Source: Sva-07 sp963747375 (GTDB lineage: Bacteria; Actinomycetota; Acidimicrobiia; Acidimicrobiales; Ilumatobacteraceae). Taken from it: a stretch of 64,000 nt of DNA. The notes below the pieces were generated by a model. That model had not been told where the DNA came from and searched no databases. It was given only the letters and a program-made list of their open reading frames with translations. This document shows positions 36,015 to 45,106 of this stretch, piece by piece; position 1 is the first letter of the stretch; each line of letters opens with the position of its first letter. The DNA lies in the NCBI GenBank assembly GCA_963747375.1, contig CAVVFL010000002.1:310001-374000 (forward strand). The letters are read 5' to 3'. The position numbers and the translations under genes are program-made.

Positions 36015-37161
36015 ATGAACCGTGAACTTCTCGGTGCCGCAAATGTGACCGATGCTGAGTTGGAGGCGATCGTGGCGGCGCATCTCCACGAGGAGACCGT
36101 CAGCGTCCGCGACGTTTGCGTCGAGCCGGTCGACTATCACGTGCCGGCGATCACGACGGCCGGTCTGTGGTGGGTCCGCGGCCGTGCCGAAACGTCGGCC
36201 GGGGAGGTGCCCTTTCGGATCTTTGTCAAACAGGTGCAGAACTGGTCGCGGTCGTCGCACTTCGCAGTCGTTCCAGCCGAGATCCGCGAGATGGCCGCGG
36301 CGTCGGTGCCGTGGCGAACCGAGGTGTCCATCTACCGGTCGGACCTGGCTGACCGGCTCCCCGACGGCCTGTCCATGCCTCGGGCGCTCGCCGTCATCGA
36401 CATCGATGAGCTCTCCAGCGCCATCTGGCTCGAGGAGGTGCCGACACATGACTGGCCGTGGGACACCGAACGGTTCACACGAGCGGCGTACTTGCTCGGT
36501 CGACTCGCCGGCAGTTCGCGCGTCGCGCCACTGGCGCAGATCGATGATCACCGATGGACCGTGCGCGACTATCTGCACGGTCGCTTCGAGCACCAGGTCG
36601 TCCCGCTGCTCCACGACGATGAATTGTGGGCGCACCCGCTGGTCGCCAAGGCATTCGGGAGCGACCTGCCGCGAGCGCATCCGCGACGCGCTCGACGTCG
36701 TGCCGGCGTGGTTCGAGGAACTCGCAGACGCCCCCCATCTCGTCGGTCACGGCGACGCCTGCCCCAACAACCTCCTCGGTTCCGAACGACCCGAGACGTT
36801 CGTGATGATCGACTTCGGTTTCTGGAAGCCGCTTCCGATCGGGTTCGACCTCGGTCAACTCCTCGTCGGTGACATCCAGCTCGGCCGACGGCCCGCCGAC
36901 GATCTGGCTGCAACCGACGCTCGGATCATTTCCGCCTACATCCATGGATTGGCGGCCGAGGGATACACCTTCGATCCGACACGACTGACACGACTTCACC
37001 TTCTGCAGATGGCCGTGTTCACCGGATTGTCGAGCATGCCCGTCGAACACCTCGACTCGCCACCGAGCCCCGAGCTCGATCAGCTCGCAGCATCGAGGGC
37101 CGCCATCACCACCTACTGCCTCGACCAAATCGAAGCCACCGAGAACCCGATGCGAACGTGA
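36015..37161 (+). CDS. APH-like kinase 2, frameshifted
   Basis: The C-terminal half shows HLVGHGDACPNNLLGSERPE (H-G-D-x4-N catalytic loop) and FVMIDFGFWKPLPIGFDLGQ (metal motif). The N-terminal half (VDYHVPAITTAGLWWVRGRA, FRIFVKQVQNWSRSSHF) is the ATP lobe. The frame breaks at 36669-36670 (CTGCCGCG should be CTGCGCG); corrected length is about 381 residues. Controlled by the divergent MarR protein in all likelihood. Confidence 0.8.
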
Positions 37162-37281
37162 CGTCGACCCACGCTCGGCGAGAGGCGCAGCAGAATCCAC
37201 GCGGTGCCCAACGTCTGAAAACGTGTCCTGACCAGGCTTAACGCGACGAGACGGTATTCGACGTGATGTCCTGATACCGGA

Positions 37282-37314
37282 GTTGAAGTCCCCCTCCGAC
37301 ACGAACCATATGCC
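37282..37314 (+). repeat. tRNA-Leu 3'-end-like sequence (possible att site)
   Basis: GTTGAAGTCCCCCTCCGACAC (37282-37302) compares with GTTCAAGTCCCCCC then TCCGACAC at 18056-18077: one substitution and one missing C. Downstream both share ACCA and TATGCCC at slightly different spacing. It also encodes the Val-Gly-Gly-Gly end of the recombinase, so chance similarity cannot be excluded. Confidence 0.45.
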
Positions 37315-37357
37315 CAACCGGGTGTGTGGTCAGGATCAGCCGGTTGACCTGCGGTTC

Positions 37358-37507
37358 GTAGGTCCCGCTGATGCCGACCGCGTCATAGAAACGTGCTCGC
37401 TCGGCAGGCTCACCGCTCGCGAGGAGTCCGGTCAGTCCACCGATCTCGATCAGCGCCTCACGGACGACGTCTCGGTCGGCGAGTGTGCTGGTGGCTTCCC
37501 GGCGCAG
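37358..37507 (+). repeat. 150-base perfect direct repeat, left copy
   Basis: Identical to 47884-48033, in the same orientation. Both copies lie in serine recombinase remnants; similarity continues at lower level for another 80 bases to the right. Confidence 0.93.
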
Positions 37508-37750
37508 GTCGTCGAGGCGGCGCTCCGCGATCTGGCGGTTGGCGATGGCTTCCTTGAGCCGGCCGGAGACGGTCGCGAGGTCGACGACCAGAACACTCTC
37601 AGGAGTGGGAAGTCGTATGCAAGCATCATGGGCTCCTTCGAGTAGTGAACGGTCGGACATCACCATGACAGCTCCAGACCGGCGCCGTCGTGATCCGTCC
37701 AGAACCCCAACACTCGAATAGACGACCCGCCATCCAGCCAGCAGGTCACG

Positions 37751-38956
37751 TCAGAGGTCGACTCGGAGCTTCATCCCGACGACCACTGGGACGGTCCGCG
37801 GTCCGCGAACCTGCCCTCCTGCCCAACTGACGCCGCGGACGTCGGCGATGTGGAACTCCGGCATGGCCCGTAGCCACTCTTCCACGGCGACTCGAAGCTC
37901 CATGCGGGCGAGGTTGGAGCCGGCGCAGCGGTGGATGCCGAGACCGAATGCGGCGTGTCGGTTCTGTTCACGGTCGAGGATGACGCTGTCGGGATCGGTG
38001 AACGCCTCGGGATCGCGATTGGCTGCGGGGAAGTTGAGCAGGACCCGATCACCGTTCTGGATCGGGCAGCCGGCGACGACGACGTCGTCGGTTGCGATGC
38101 GGGCCATGGTGACGGGCGAGTAGGCGCGGAGGAGTTCCTCGATCGCGGTCGGGATGAACTCGGGCTCGTCGACGAGGCGGAGGCGGTCGTCGGGATGGGT
38201 TGCGAGGTGCCACAGCGACGCCCCGATCGAGCTCCATGTCGTGTCGACTCCGGCGACGAGTGTCAGGGCGGCCGTGCCGAGCACGTGCGCTTCCGGGACG
38301 GGTTCGCCGTCGATCTCGGCGTGGAGCAGGTCGCTGATGAGGTCGTCGCCCGGGTTCGTCTTGCGGTCCTCGATCTGTGCGATGAGGTAGGCCACGATCG
38401 AGTTGCGGCCGTGCTCGCGGCGTTCGGTGTCGTGCGCGAACTCGAGGATGTCTCGCACCCAGCCTGTGAAGGTGTCGGCCATGTCGGCCTGCACGCCGAG
38501 CAGCTCGGCGATCACCCGGGCCGGGATCTGTTGGGCGTACTCCGTGGCCGCATCGCCGTGACCCCGCTCGGCGATCTGCGTCGCCAGGCGGCGGCAGAGC
38601 TTGCGTGTCATCGGTTCATATTGCGCGACACGGGTGTGGGAGAACCAGGGGAGGATGAGTCGACGCGACCATGTGTGGATCGGGGCGTCCGCCGATATCG
38701 GTGGAATGCCCGAGGGCAGGACGTCATTGTCGAGCGATTCGACGACCGAGACGCTTCTCGAGCTGAAGTGCTCCACATCGCGGGCGATGGCCTCGACATC
38801 GCGGTACCGGGTGGGGAGCCACGAACCCCCGTAGCGGTCACTGTGCCCGACGGGGCACGTCGAGCGGAGCTCGTCCCAGATCGGGTACGGATCGGTGACG
38901 TAGGCCGGGTCGAAGATGTCGTAGTCGGTCGCCCAATCGAGCCTGGTCTCGTTCAT
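37751..38956 (-). CDS. Cytochrome P450
   Basis: Haem-thiolate monooxygenase. The cysteine loop reads AAFGLGIHRCAGSNLARMEL, the I-helix LTLVAGVDTTWSSIGASLWH, and the K-helix AIEELLRAYSPV. 401 residues, the length of soluble bacterial P450s. The start ATG 38956 is preceded by GAGGAG. It is transcribed with the TauD gene 24 bases upstream; no ferredoxin or reductase gene is adjacent. Confidence 0.96.
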   Translation of the reverse strand: MNETRLDWATDYDIFDPAYVTDPYPIWDELRSTCPVGHSDRYGGSWLPTRYRDVEAIARDVEHFSSRSVSVVESLDNDVLPSGIPPISADAPIHTWSRRLILPWFSHTRVAQYEPMTRKLCRRLATQIAERGHGDAATEYAQQIPARVIAELLGVQADMADTFTGWVRDILEFAHDTERREHGRNSIVAYLIAQIEDRKTNPGDDLISDLLHAEIDGEPVPEAHVLGTAALTLVAGVDTTWSSIGASLWHLATHPDDRLRLVDEPEFIPTAIEELLRAYSPVTMARIATDDVVVAGCPIQNGDRVLLNFPAANRDPEAFTDPDSVILDREQNRHAAFGLGIHRCAGSNLARMELRVAVEEWLRAMPEFHIADVRGVSWAGGQVRGPRTVPVVVGMKLRVDL

Positions 38957-38980
38957 GATGGTCGTCGCTCCTCGGCGAGG

Positions 38981-39811
38981 TCAGTTGCGGCCGTCGAAGT
39001 AGGGGCGCTCGCCGCGGGTGGTGACTCGCCAGCCGGAACGGGTTTCGGGGAAGTAGTCCCAGCTCGAGTGGTGCTGGACACAGCGGTTGTCCCACAGCGT
39101 CAAGGTGTTGGGCTCCCACTGGATCCGGCACTGGAAGTCGACGCCGTTCGCGATGTGGTCGAAGAGCATGCGCAGCAGTGCTGCGCTCTCGGCCTTCGAC
39201 ACACCCTTGATCCGGTCGGTGAACCCGCTGTTCACGTAGAGCGCCGTGCGCCCCGTGAGCGGATGGGTGCGAGCGATCGGATGCACGTTCGTCGGGAACT
39301 CCTCGCTCGACGTGTTCCCGTAGGCGCCGCGCCACGGCAGATCGCCTGCGTGGATGGCATCGAGCCCCGAGAGGAAGTCGCGCATCGGTGCCGACAGCGA
39401 CTCCCACGCCTGGTACATCGACGCGAACGCCGTGTCGCCGCCACTCGACGGCGTCACCTCGATGCGAAGCATCGAAACCGCGGGTGGCTCTTCGTCGCAC
39501 GACACGTCGCTGTGCCAACCCTCGCCGGCCACGAAGCGCGAGTTGGCGTCGGCGTGGATGCGCAGCGCCTCGGGATGCTCGGCGTCGGGATAGGCAGGGT
39601 GTACGTGCAGCGGACCCATACGCCGTCCGAAGTCGATCTGTTCCTCGAGGCTCATCTGCTGATCGCGAACCGCCACGACACCGCGATCGGCGACGAGCTG
39701 GCGGAGTTCGTCGACCTCGGCGTCGGACATCGCCATCAGCTGGAACCCGCTGATGACCGTCCCGACATGTCGGCCCAAGTCCTGCCGCTGCATGGTGCTG
39801 AGCGTTGACAT
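38981..39811 (-). CDS. TauD/TfdA-type 2-oxoglutarate dioxygenase 1
   Basis: Non-haem iron oxygenase. The iron ligands are seen in GWHSDVSCDEEPP (H-x-D) and the distal His in LTLWDNRCVQHHSSWDYFPE, with the 2-oxoglutarate Arg in WRVTTRGERPY. 276 residues from ATG 39811, chosen for GAGGAGAAG upstream. Divergent from the TetR gene; first gene of the pair with the P450. Confidence 0.94.
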   Translation of the reverse strand: MSTLSTMQRQDLGRHVGTVISGFQLMAMSDAEVDELRQLVADRGVVAVRDQQMSLEEQIDFGRRMGPLHVHPAYPDAEHPEALRIHADANSRFVAGEGWHSDVSCDEEPPAVSMLRIEVTPSSGGDTAFASMYQAWESLSAPMRDFLSGLDAIHAGDLPWRGAYGNTSSEEFPTNVHPIARTHPLTGRTALYVNSGFTDRIKGVSKAESAALLRMLFDHIANGVDFQCRIQWEPNTLTLWDNRCVQHHSSWDYFPETRSGWRVTTRGERPYFDGRN

Positions 39812-39840
39812 CTGATTCTTCTCCTCGACCTCTTTGACTG

Positions 39841-39882
39841 ATGACACTCGACAGTGCCACGGTGATACTCTAGAGTGCCATC
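39841..39882. promoter_or_regulatory. TetR operator pair and leaderless tetR promoter
   Basis: The perfect palindrome ACTCTAGAGT (39867-39876) and the related CACTCGACAGTG (39845-39856) stand 22 bases apart; both fit GAYACTC-x-x-x-AGTGCC. The first overlaps the -10 TAGAGT, six bases before the tetR ATG. The regulator likely represses itself and the dioxygenase/P450 unit. Confidence 0.6.
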
Positions 39883-40567
39883 ATGGTCCTGTCGAGTGAA
39901 AATGTCGAGTCCATCGAGTTGCCGCGACTCCAGGATGAGACGACCGCGCTGCTGCGCCGGCGAGTCCTCGGCGCAACCAGGCGTCTGATCGCCGAGCGTG
40001 GGCTGGACGTCTCCATGGACGACATCGCCGAATCGGCCGATGTCGGGCGACGGACACTCTTTCGTCATTTCGGCAATCGCGACGACCTGATCGCCGCAGC
40101 CGTGTCGTCGGCGCTCGACTGGTACGACGTCCAATTGGACCTGGCCATGACGTCAGATCAGGCACTCGAGGAGTGGTTGCACGACCTGGTCCAGGCACTC
40201 CACTCGATGCACGCCGGTGCCGGACTCGGGTTGTGGCAGCTCGCGGCCAGGGACGAGACCGAGTTGACCACGCAACTCCGAGCGATCAACGAACGACGTC
40301 GGGCCGACCGGATGCGGACGACCACCGGGATCGCGCGTGCCGCATGGCGACACGCCGGCGGCACCGGGCGGTGCCCGATGGTGGTCATCGATGCCTGCGC
40401 GCTCACCATGTCGTCGTTCGTGACCCGTTCCATGGTGAGCGATTTCGGGAGAGACATCACGCAGACTCACCCGGGGCACCGTTGCCTTGCTCACGGCGCT
40501 GCTGCGGTCCGAGGCCGACAGAAGCAGGTTGGCGGACGCCGAAGGAACGGAGGCCCGAAATGGCTGA
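39883..40567 (+). CDS. TetR family regulator, 3' part frameshifted
   Basis: Helix-turn-helix: LGATRRLIAERGLDVSMDDI with AESADVGRRTLFRHFGNRDD. The ligand domain has the usual lengths. Near 40466 one surplus base is needed to reach TRGTVALLTALLRSEADRSR with the stop overlapping the next start (40565-40567 against ATG 40560). Corrected, about 227 residues. It governs the oxidative cluster. Confidence 0.88.
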
Positions 40568-41561
40568 CGCCATCCGATTCCACGAACACGGCGGACCCGA
40601 GGTCCTCCAACTGGAGTCGGTCGAGGTGCCACCTCCCGGGCCAGGGGAGGCCACCGTCCGTCATCTCGCGGTGGGCGTCAACTTCGCCGACACCTACTTC
40701 CGAACCGGCCTCTACCCGGCGCCGCTACCGGCGGGCCTGGGCGTCGAGGCGAGCGGCGTGGTCGAAGCGGTCGGTCCCGACGTCGTCGAGTTCCACATCG
40801 GCGACCGAGTCACCTACACCGGAAGCCCGCTCGGCGCCTACAGCACCGAACGCACGATGCCGGTCGAATCGCTGATCCACCTGCCGGACTCGATCGGGTT
40901 CGACACCGCCGCGGCCATGACGATGCGTGGCCTGACGGCCGCCTACCTGCTTCGCCGCATCTGGCCGCTCCACGAGGGAGACACGGTGCTGTTCCATGCC
41001 GCAGCCGGAGGGGTCGGGCTGATCTTCGGACAATGGGCGACCGTCCTCGGGTTGAACGCCATCGGCACGGTGTCGAGCGACGCAAAGGCGACGCTCGCGC
41101 TCGCCCACGGCTACTCCCACGTCATCGAGTCCGGCGGTGACGTGGTGGGACAGGTGAAGGCACTGACGAATGGGGAGGGCGTGCGAGTCGTCTACGACGG
41201 CGTCGGCCGAGACACCTTCGACACGTCGATGCGTTGCCTGGGTCGTCGATCGCTGCTGGTCTGTCTCGGCACTGCCTCGGGCCCCGTGCCTCCGATCGAC
41301 CCTCCCGCCCTCGCTCGACGGCGGTCGGCCTATGTGACACGACCGGCGCTCGCCGACTACATCGCAGATCCGGTCGAACGCGGCGACCTTGCCGGCGAAC
41401 TGTTCGGTCATGTGGCCGCCGGTCGCATCGACGTCGAGATCAACCAGCGGTATCGCCTCGACGAAGCCGCCGACGCCCATCGAGCGCTCGAGTCGAGATC
41501 GACGACCGGTTCGTCGATCATCGAACTGGACCCATCGTCCGGAAGGAGGAAACTGAGATGA
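40560..41561 (+). CDS. Quinone oxidoreductase-like (zinc-free MDR) enzyme
   Basis: FHEHGGPEVLQLESVEVPPP is the typical MDR start; VNFADTYFRTGLYPAPLPAG, then VLFHAAAGGVGLIFGQWATV (NADPH motif) define the QOR branch. No zinc ligands. 333 residues. GGAGG stands seven bases before ATG 40560; the stop overlaps the dioxygenase start. Confidence 0.93.
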   Translation: MADAIRFHEHGGPEVLQLESVEVPPPGPGEATVRHLAVGVNFADTYFRTGLYPAPLPAGLGVEASGVVEAVGPDVVEFHIGDRVTYTGSPLGAYSTERTMPVESLIHLPDSIGFDTAAAMTMRGLTAAYLLRRIWPLHEGDTVLFHAAAGGVGLIFGQWATVLGLNAIGTVSSDAKATLALAHGYSHVIESGGDVVGQVKALTNGEGVRVVYDGVGRDTFDTSMRCLGRRSLLVCLGTASGPVPPIDPPALARRRSAYVTRPALADYIADPVERGDLAGELFGHVAAGRIDVEINQRYRLDEAADAHRALESRSTTGSSIIELDPSSGRRKLR

Positions 41562-42427
41562 CAAGAACTCCGTCTGTCCAACCGCTCACCCCTGCGATCG
41601 GTGCCGAGATCCTCGACATCGACCTGGCCGAGGCCGGGCGCAATGCCGACCTCTTCGGATGGGTGCACGAACTGCTCATGCACCACAAGTTGCTGATCTT
41701 CCGCGATCAAGCGCTCGCTCCCTCCGAGCACGTCGCGTTCGCCGAACGGTTCGGTCCCCTCGAGGGGCACCCCATCCAGCCGTCGCACCCTGACCACCCC
41801 ACACTGCTGTTGATCCACCGTCAGGCCGAGCGCTCCACCTACGAGAACGTGTGGCACACCGACGCCACGTTCCGAGCCGAGCCCCCGATGGGGGCGGTGC
41901 TCAAGTGCGACGAGTGCCCGCCGGTGGGTGGGGACACGATGTGGGCCAACATGGCCCTTGCGTACGATCGTCTGCCCGACAGGGTCAAGGAGCGCATCGG
42001 CGAACTGCGGGCGCAGCACAGCATCGAGCATTCCTTCGGTGGAGCGATGACGCCCGAGAAGCGGGCGGCCCTGGTCGCCGACAATCCGCCGGCCGAACAC
42101 CCGGTGGTGAGAACGCACCCGGAGACGGGTGAGTCGGTGCTGTTCGTCAACCAGGGCTTCACCACGCACTTCGTGAACTTCCAGCGTTACGACCGCATCC
42201 GCGTGGGGCTCGACTTCACGATGGAGGCGAACAACCTCATGAACTACCTGTTGAGTCAGGCGTCGATCCCCGAGTATCAAGTGCGGATTCGCTGGCGTCC
42301 GGGGACGGTGGCGGTGTGGGACAACCGCTCGACGCAGCACTACGCCGTGCACGACTATTGGCCCCACCCGCGGAAGATGGCCCGAGCCACCATCATCGGC
42401 GACAGGCCGGCGTCCGTTGCACACTGA
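41558..42427 (+). CDS. TauD/TfdA-type 2-oxoglutarate dioxygenase 2
   Basis: Iron ligands in ENVWHTDATFRAEPPMGAVL (H-x-D) and the distal His in VAVWDNRSTQHYAVHDYWPH, with the Arg of KMARATIIGDRP. 289 residues. AGGAGGAAACTGAG precedes ATG 41558. Last gene of the tetR-qor-tauD unit. Different from dioxygenase 1 in sequence; the cluster thus has two dioxygenases and one P450, which suggests successive oxidations of one substrate. Confidence 0.95.
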   Translation: MTRTPSVQPLTPAIGAEILDIDLAEAGRNADLFGWVHELLMHHKLLIFRDQALAPSEHVAFAERFGPLEGHPIQPSHPDHPTLLLIHRQAERSTYENVWHTDATFRAEPPMGAVLKCDECPPVGGDTMWANMALAYDRLPDRVKERIGELRAQHSIEHSFGGAMTPEKRAALVADNPPAEHPVVRTHPETGESVLFVNQGFTTHFVNFQRYDRIRVGLDFTMEANNLMNYLLSQASIPEYQVRIRWRPGTVAVWDNRSTQHYAVHDYWPHPRKMARATIIGDRPASVAH

Positions 42428-42675
42428 GCGTGATGGAGAGGATGCCGGATTCCTCTCGGAATGGAGGGTCATTTTGCCCCAGCGCGTGTGGGCGAGCGTG
42501 CCGGGGCTGCTGCGGTGCGGGCAGGCCTTCCACACGAATGACCCGAGCGAAGTGAGACGATCATGACGGGCTCTGGCGTTCACCCTGCTGAGACCATCGC
42601 ACGTCGATGACTCTCGCGACGTCTCACGATGACGCGCAAGCCACGCAGGCGTACCTGACGACAAGATGACTCGTC
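42428..42675. other. Spacer after the oxidative cluster
   Basis: Weak hairpin GGATTCC-TCTC-GGAAT (from about 42447), followed 11 bases later by CATTTT, which could be a terminator. GGGTCATT and AATGACCC lie about 60 bases apart. No gene. Confidence 0.4.
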
Positions 42676-43401
42676 ATGGAACGCACGGCGCATCGCTCCA
42701 CATCCCGCGAGGTCGTACGCGTGGCCTTGGGCGTGTGTCGCCGTCGGGCGATGACGCTGGCATTGATCGGCACGATCGTGTTCGCACCGTTGGCAGCACT
42801 CGAAGCGTTCGCTGTCGGCTTGATCCAAGATCGTGCGAGCGGAGCCATCGGCCACGGGACCCTCGCGCTGAGTGCATATCTGGGCATCAGCTTGCTGATG
42901 TTGGGTTCAGCACTGTGTGCCGGTCTCCTCGACACCGTCGTCGGCCACGAATTCGGTGAGGAGGACCTTGGCTGGCGACTGGCAATTCCTACGTTGCCGT
43001 ACAAGCGCCTGATCGGCGTGGATGTGTCGCAGGCACTGATTATCGGCAGCCTTTCGGTGCTCGGTTTCGTTCCCGGGCTCATCGCATTCACCCTGACGTG
43101 CCTGGCCGGTTCGCTGGTGATGATCGAGGGCCGTGGAGTGCGATCGGCCCTCGGGCGGTCGGTGGCGCTGGTGCGGCGACGCTTCGGCATGACGATCCTC
43201 GTCGTGACTCTCCCCGTAGCAGTTGAGCACCAGGTCATTCATGCCTTGACAGCATCGATCTCGATGTCGTTCGGGACCGCATGGCTCTTGCACGCTGTTG
43301 CTGCGGTCGCCTTCCTCGTGCCGGTGGTCGTGGTCGAGATCACCCTCGCACACCACCTCCGCAGAGACGAAGACCCCGCAATCGCGAGCTCCCGCAGGTA
43401 A
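42676..43401 (+). CDS. Polytopic membrane protein of unknown function
   Basis: 241 residues with hydrophobic stretches MTLALIGTIVFAPLAALEAF, LSAYLGISLLMLGSALCAGL, QALIIGSLSVLGFVPGLIAF and WLLHAVAAVAFLVPVVVVEI. It resembles YciC/glycerophosphodiester-type membrane domains only in layout. The start ATG 42676 has no clear RBS. Confidence 0.7.
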   Translation: MERTAHRSTSREVVRVALGVCRRRAMTLALIGTIVFAPLAALEAFAVGLIQDRASGAIGHGTLALSAYLGISLLMLGSALCAGLLDTVVGHEFGEEDLGWRLAIPTLPYKRLIGVDVSQALIIGSLSVLGFVPGLIAFTLTCLAGSLVMIEGRGVRSALGRSVALVRRRFGMTILVVTLPVAVEHQVIHALTASISMSFGTAWLLHAVAAVAFLVPVVVVEITLAHHLRRDEDPAIASSRR

Positions 43402-43883
43402 CCGTCGCCCGTCGTCCTGTGTCTCTGGTGCCTGTGGCGCACCTGGGTCAATGTCGTTCGAGTCGCGCAATTGTGGCCTCGCAGTCTCACCCGGTCGCCG
43501 ATCACCGCTGGCGACGATCGCACCGCACGGCTGAGCGAGCGCCGGCGGCTCTCGTTGCCGAGGCCAATGATCCTGAGCTGACGCCCTCCCTATGAGAACG
43601 TCCGATGACTCCAGTCGGAGCGACTCGGAATCCTGACGCTGCATTTGGCGACCTCGGTGGCAGTCGATCGCCTGCGGAGTGAGGGCGAGATCCGATGGCG
43701 CACCGATCGATCTCATCGTCGGTCCCCGTCTCGAGGGCGAGTGGCCTCGGCTTCCTTGTGCTGGCCCGACACGGTCGGGAGGTGGCATTCGCTCAGCCGC
43801 CGATGAGGCCTTCGGCTGCCTCTGGTGGCTTCCGGACTTCGCACTTTCCGCTGCGGCCGAGGGCATGCTCGGCACCTGAGCGC
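43402..43883. other. Spacer without a recognisable gene
   Basis: About 480 bases; the open frames on either strand show no family-like sequence or plausible start signal. Possibly decayed coding DNA. Confidence 0.5.
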
Positions 43884-44177
43884 TCAGCGCACGTCGAGGC
43901 GGCGGCGGCGAGAGATGGGCACGCCCAACGGAACGACCGTGGCTCGTCGCCTGATCCGTTCGGCGTCAAGCTTTGCTCCGGTGATGACGAGGGCGACGAA
44001 GTTCGGCGTGCCGGTGGGCGCACCCGAGGTCGCCTCCGTTGACACGAGCACCGATCCCGAGACGGTCTCCTCCACCGGGACGTAGCGTCCGCCATGCCGT
44101 CGCCAACGCTCCATGAGGACGATCCCAGCGATGAGACCGGCCACCCAGAAGAGCACCATGGTTCGGATCGATGACAT
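43884..44177 (-). CDS. Small membrane-anchored protein
   Basis: 97 residues with one N-terminal membrane segment (MVLFWVAGLIAGIVLMERWR) and a basic C terminus (ISRRRRLDVR). The start ATG 44177 has GTGAGGTG upstream. Divergent from the hydrolase gene. No family recognised. Confidence 0.5.
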   Translation of the reverse strand: MSSIRTMVLFWVAGLIAGIVLMERWRRHGGRYVPVEETVSGSVLVSTEATSGAPTGTPNFVALVITGAKLDAERIRRRATVVPLGVPISRRRRLDVR

Positions 44178-44255
44178 CAGCACCTCACTTCTCGGTCGCG
44201 TCGCCGGACCGAGAACGTACTCGATGACGGCAACAAGTGCGAGACTTCGCTGCGA

Positions 44256-45065
44256 ATGACTGTCGACCCACTCGAGCGCGGCTGGCTCATCGTCCAGGGA
44301 TTCCCGATGTACCACCGGGAGTGTCGGATCGCTGGGCCCGATGCGCCCGCGATGGTTCACGTGCACGGCTTCGGGATTTCGGGGACCTATCTGGAGCCGA
44401 CAGCGGCCGTGCTCACGTCGCGGTTCCGTACGTTCGTGCCCGATCTTCCGGGCATGGGTCGCAGCATGCGACACGACCGTCCGCTGGACCTTCCGGGGCT
44501 CGCCAGAGCGCTGGTCTCGTACTGTGATTCGGTTGGTGTGGAGAAGGCCACCTTCGTTGGCAACTCGCTCGGGTGCCCGATCATCTGCGAGGTGGCCGCA
44601 TCGTTCCCTGAACGGATCGAGCGTGCCATCCTTGTGTCGCCGGCGGGGGGTCCGGGCAACCAACCGTTGGGTCGCGCCATCGGGCAGATGGTGCTCGACG
44701 CTCCACGCGAACCGCTCGGCATGGTGCCGATCGCCGTGCGGGACTATCTGCGTTTCGGGGTGCTGCAGGGGTGGCGGCTGTTCAGGTCGATGACCGAGTT
44801 CCCGACGCTCGAGCGGGTGCGTCACCTGGACATGCCCACACTGATCGTCGCGGGCGCACGCGACCCGCTCGTGCACGTCGAGCGAGTCAGCGTGTTCGCC
44901 GGGCTGCCACATGTATCGGCCGTTCGGGTGCCAGGGGCGCACGCACTGAACTTCAGCGCGCCACGACTCATCGCAGCGCTCATCGAGGCCCACGTGGACG
45001 GGTCACCGCTGCACACCGACGTCGGGCCGCTCTCGGTGAGTGAACTCCTCGACATCCCAGGCTGA
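44256..45065 (+). CDS. Alpha/beta hydrolase
   Basis: Oxyanion loop MVHVHGFGISGTYLEP, nucleophile elbow TFVGNSLGCPIICEV (G-N-S-L-G), acid in LIVAGARDPLVHVERV and catalytic His in VRVPGAHALNFSAPRLIA. 269 residues, soluble. It could be an esterase or a C-C bond hydrolase; the context gives no substrate. Confidence 0.92.
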   Translation: MTVDPLERGWLIVQGFPMYHRECRIAGPDAPAMVHVHGFGISGTYLEPTAAVLTSRFRTFVPDLPGMGRSMRHDRPLDLPGLARALVSYCDSVGVEKATFVGNSLGCPIICEVAASFPERIERAILVSPAGGPGNQPLGRAIGQMVLDAPREPLGMVPIAVRDYLRFGVLQGWRLFRSMTEFPTLERVRHLDMPTLIVAGARDPLVHVERVSVFAGLPHVSAVRVPGAHALNFSAPRLIAALIEAHVDGSPLHTDVGPLSVSELLDIPG

Positions 45066-45106
45066 ACCGACCCGCTCCGTGGGTCGGACAAGTGGTGCGC
45101 CTGACA

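Larger units (their letters stand above)
37238..37666 (-). pseudogene. Large serine recombinase, C-terminal remnant 1
   Basis: EAIANRQIAERRLDDLRREA then IEIGGLTGLLASGEPAERAR and VNRLILTTHPVGHMVRVGGG is the coiled-coil and C-terminal end of actinobacterial large serine recombinases. The catalytic N-terminal domain is missing. Bases 37358-37507 are repeated exactly at 47884-48033. Its 3' end (37282-37302) resembles the 3' end of tRNA-Leu. Confidence 0.75.

Noticed and set aside
37931..39808. 625-codon plus-strand ORF opposite P450 and TauD
   Set aside because: The minus strand carries complete P450 and dioxygenase motifs; the plus frame has none.
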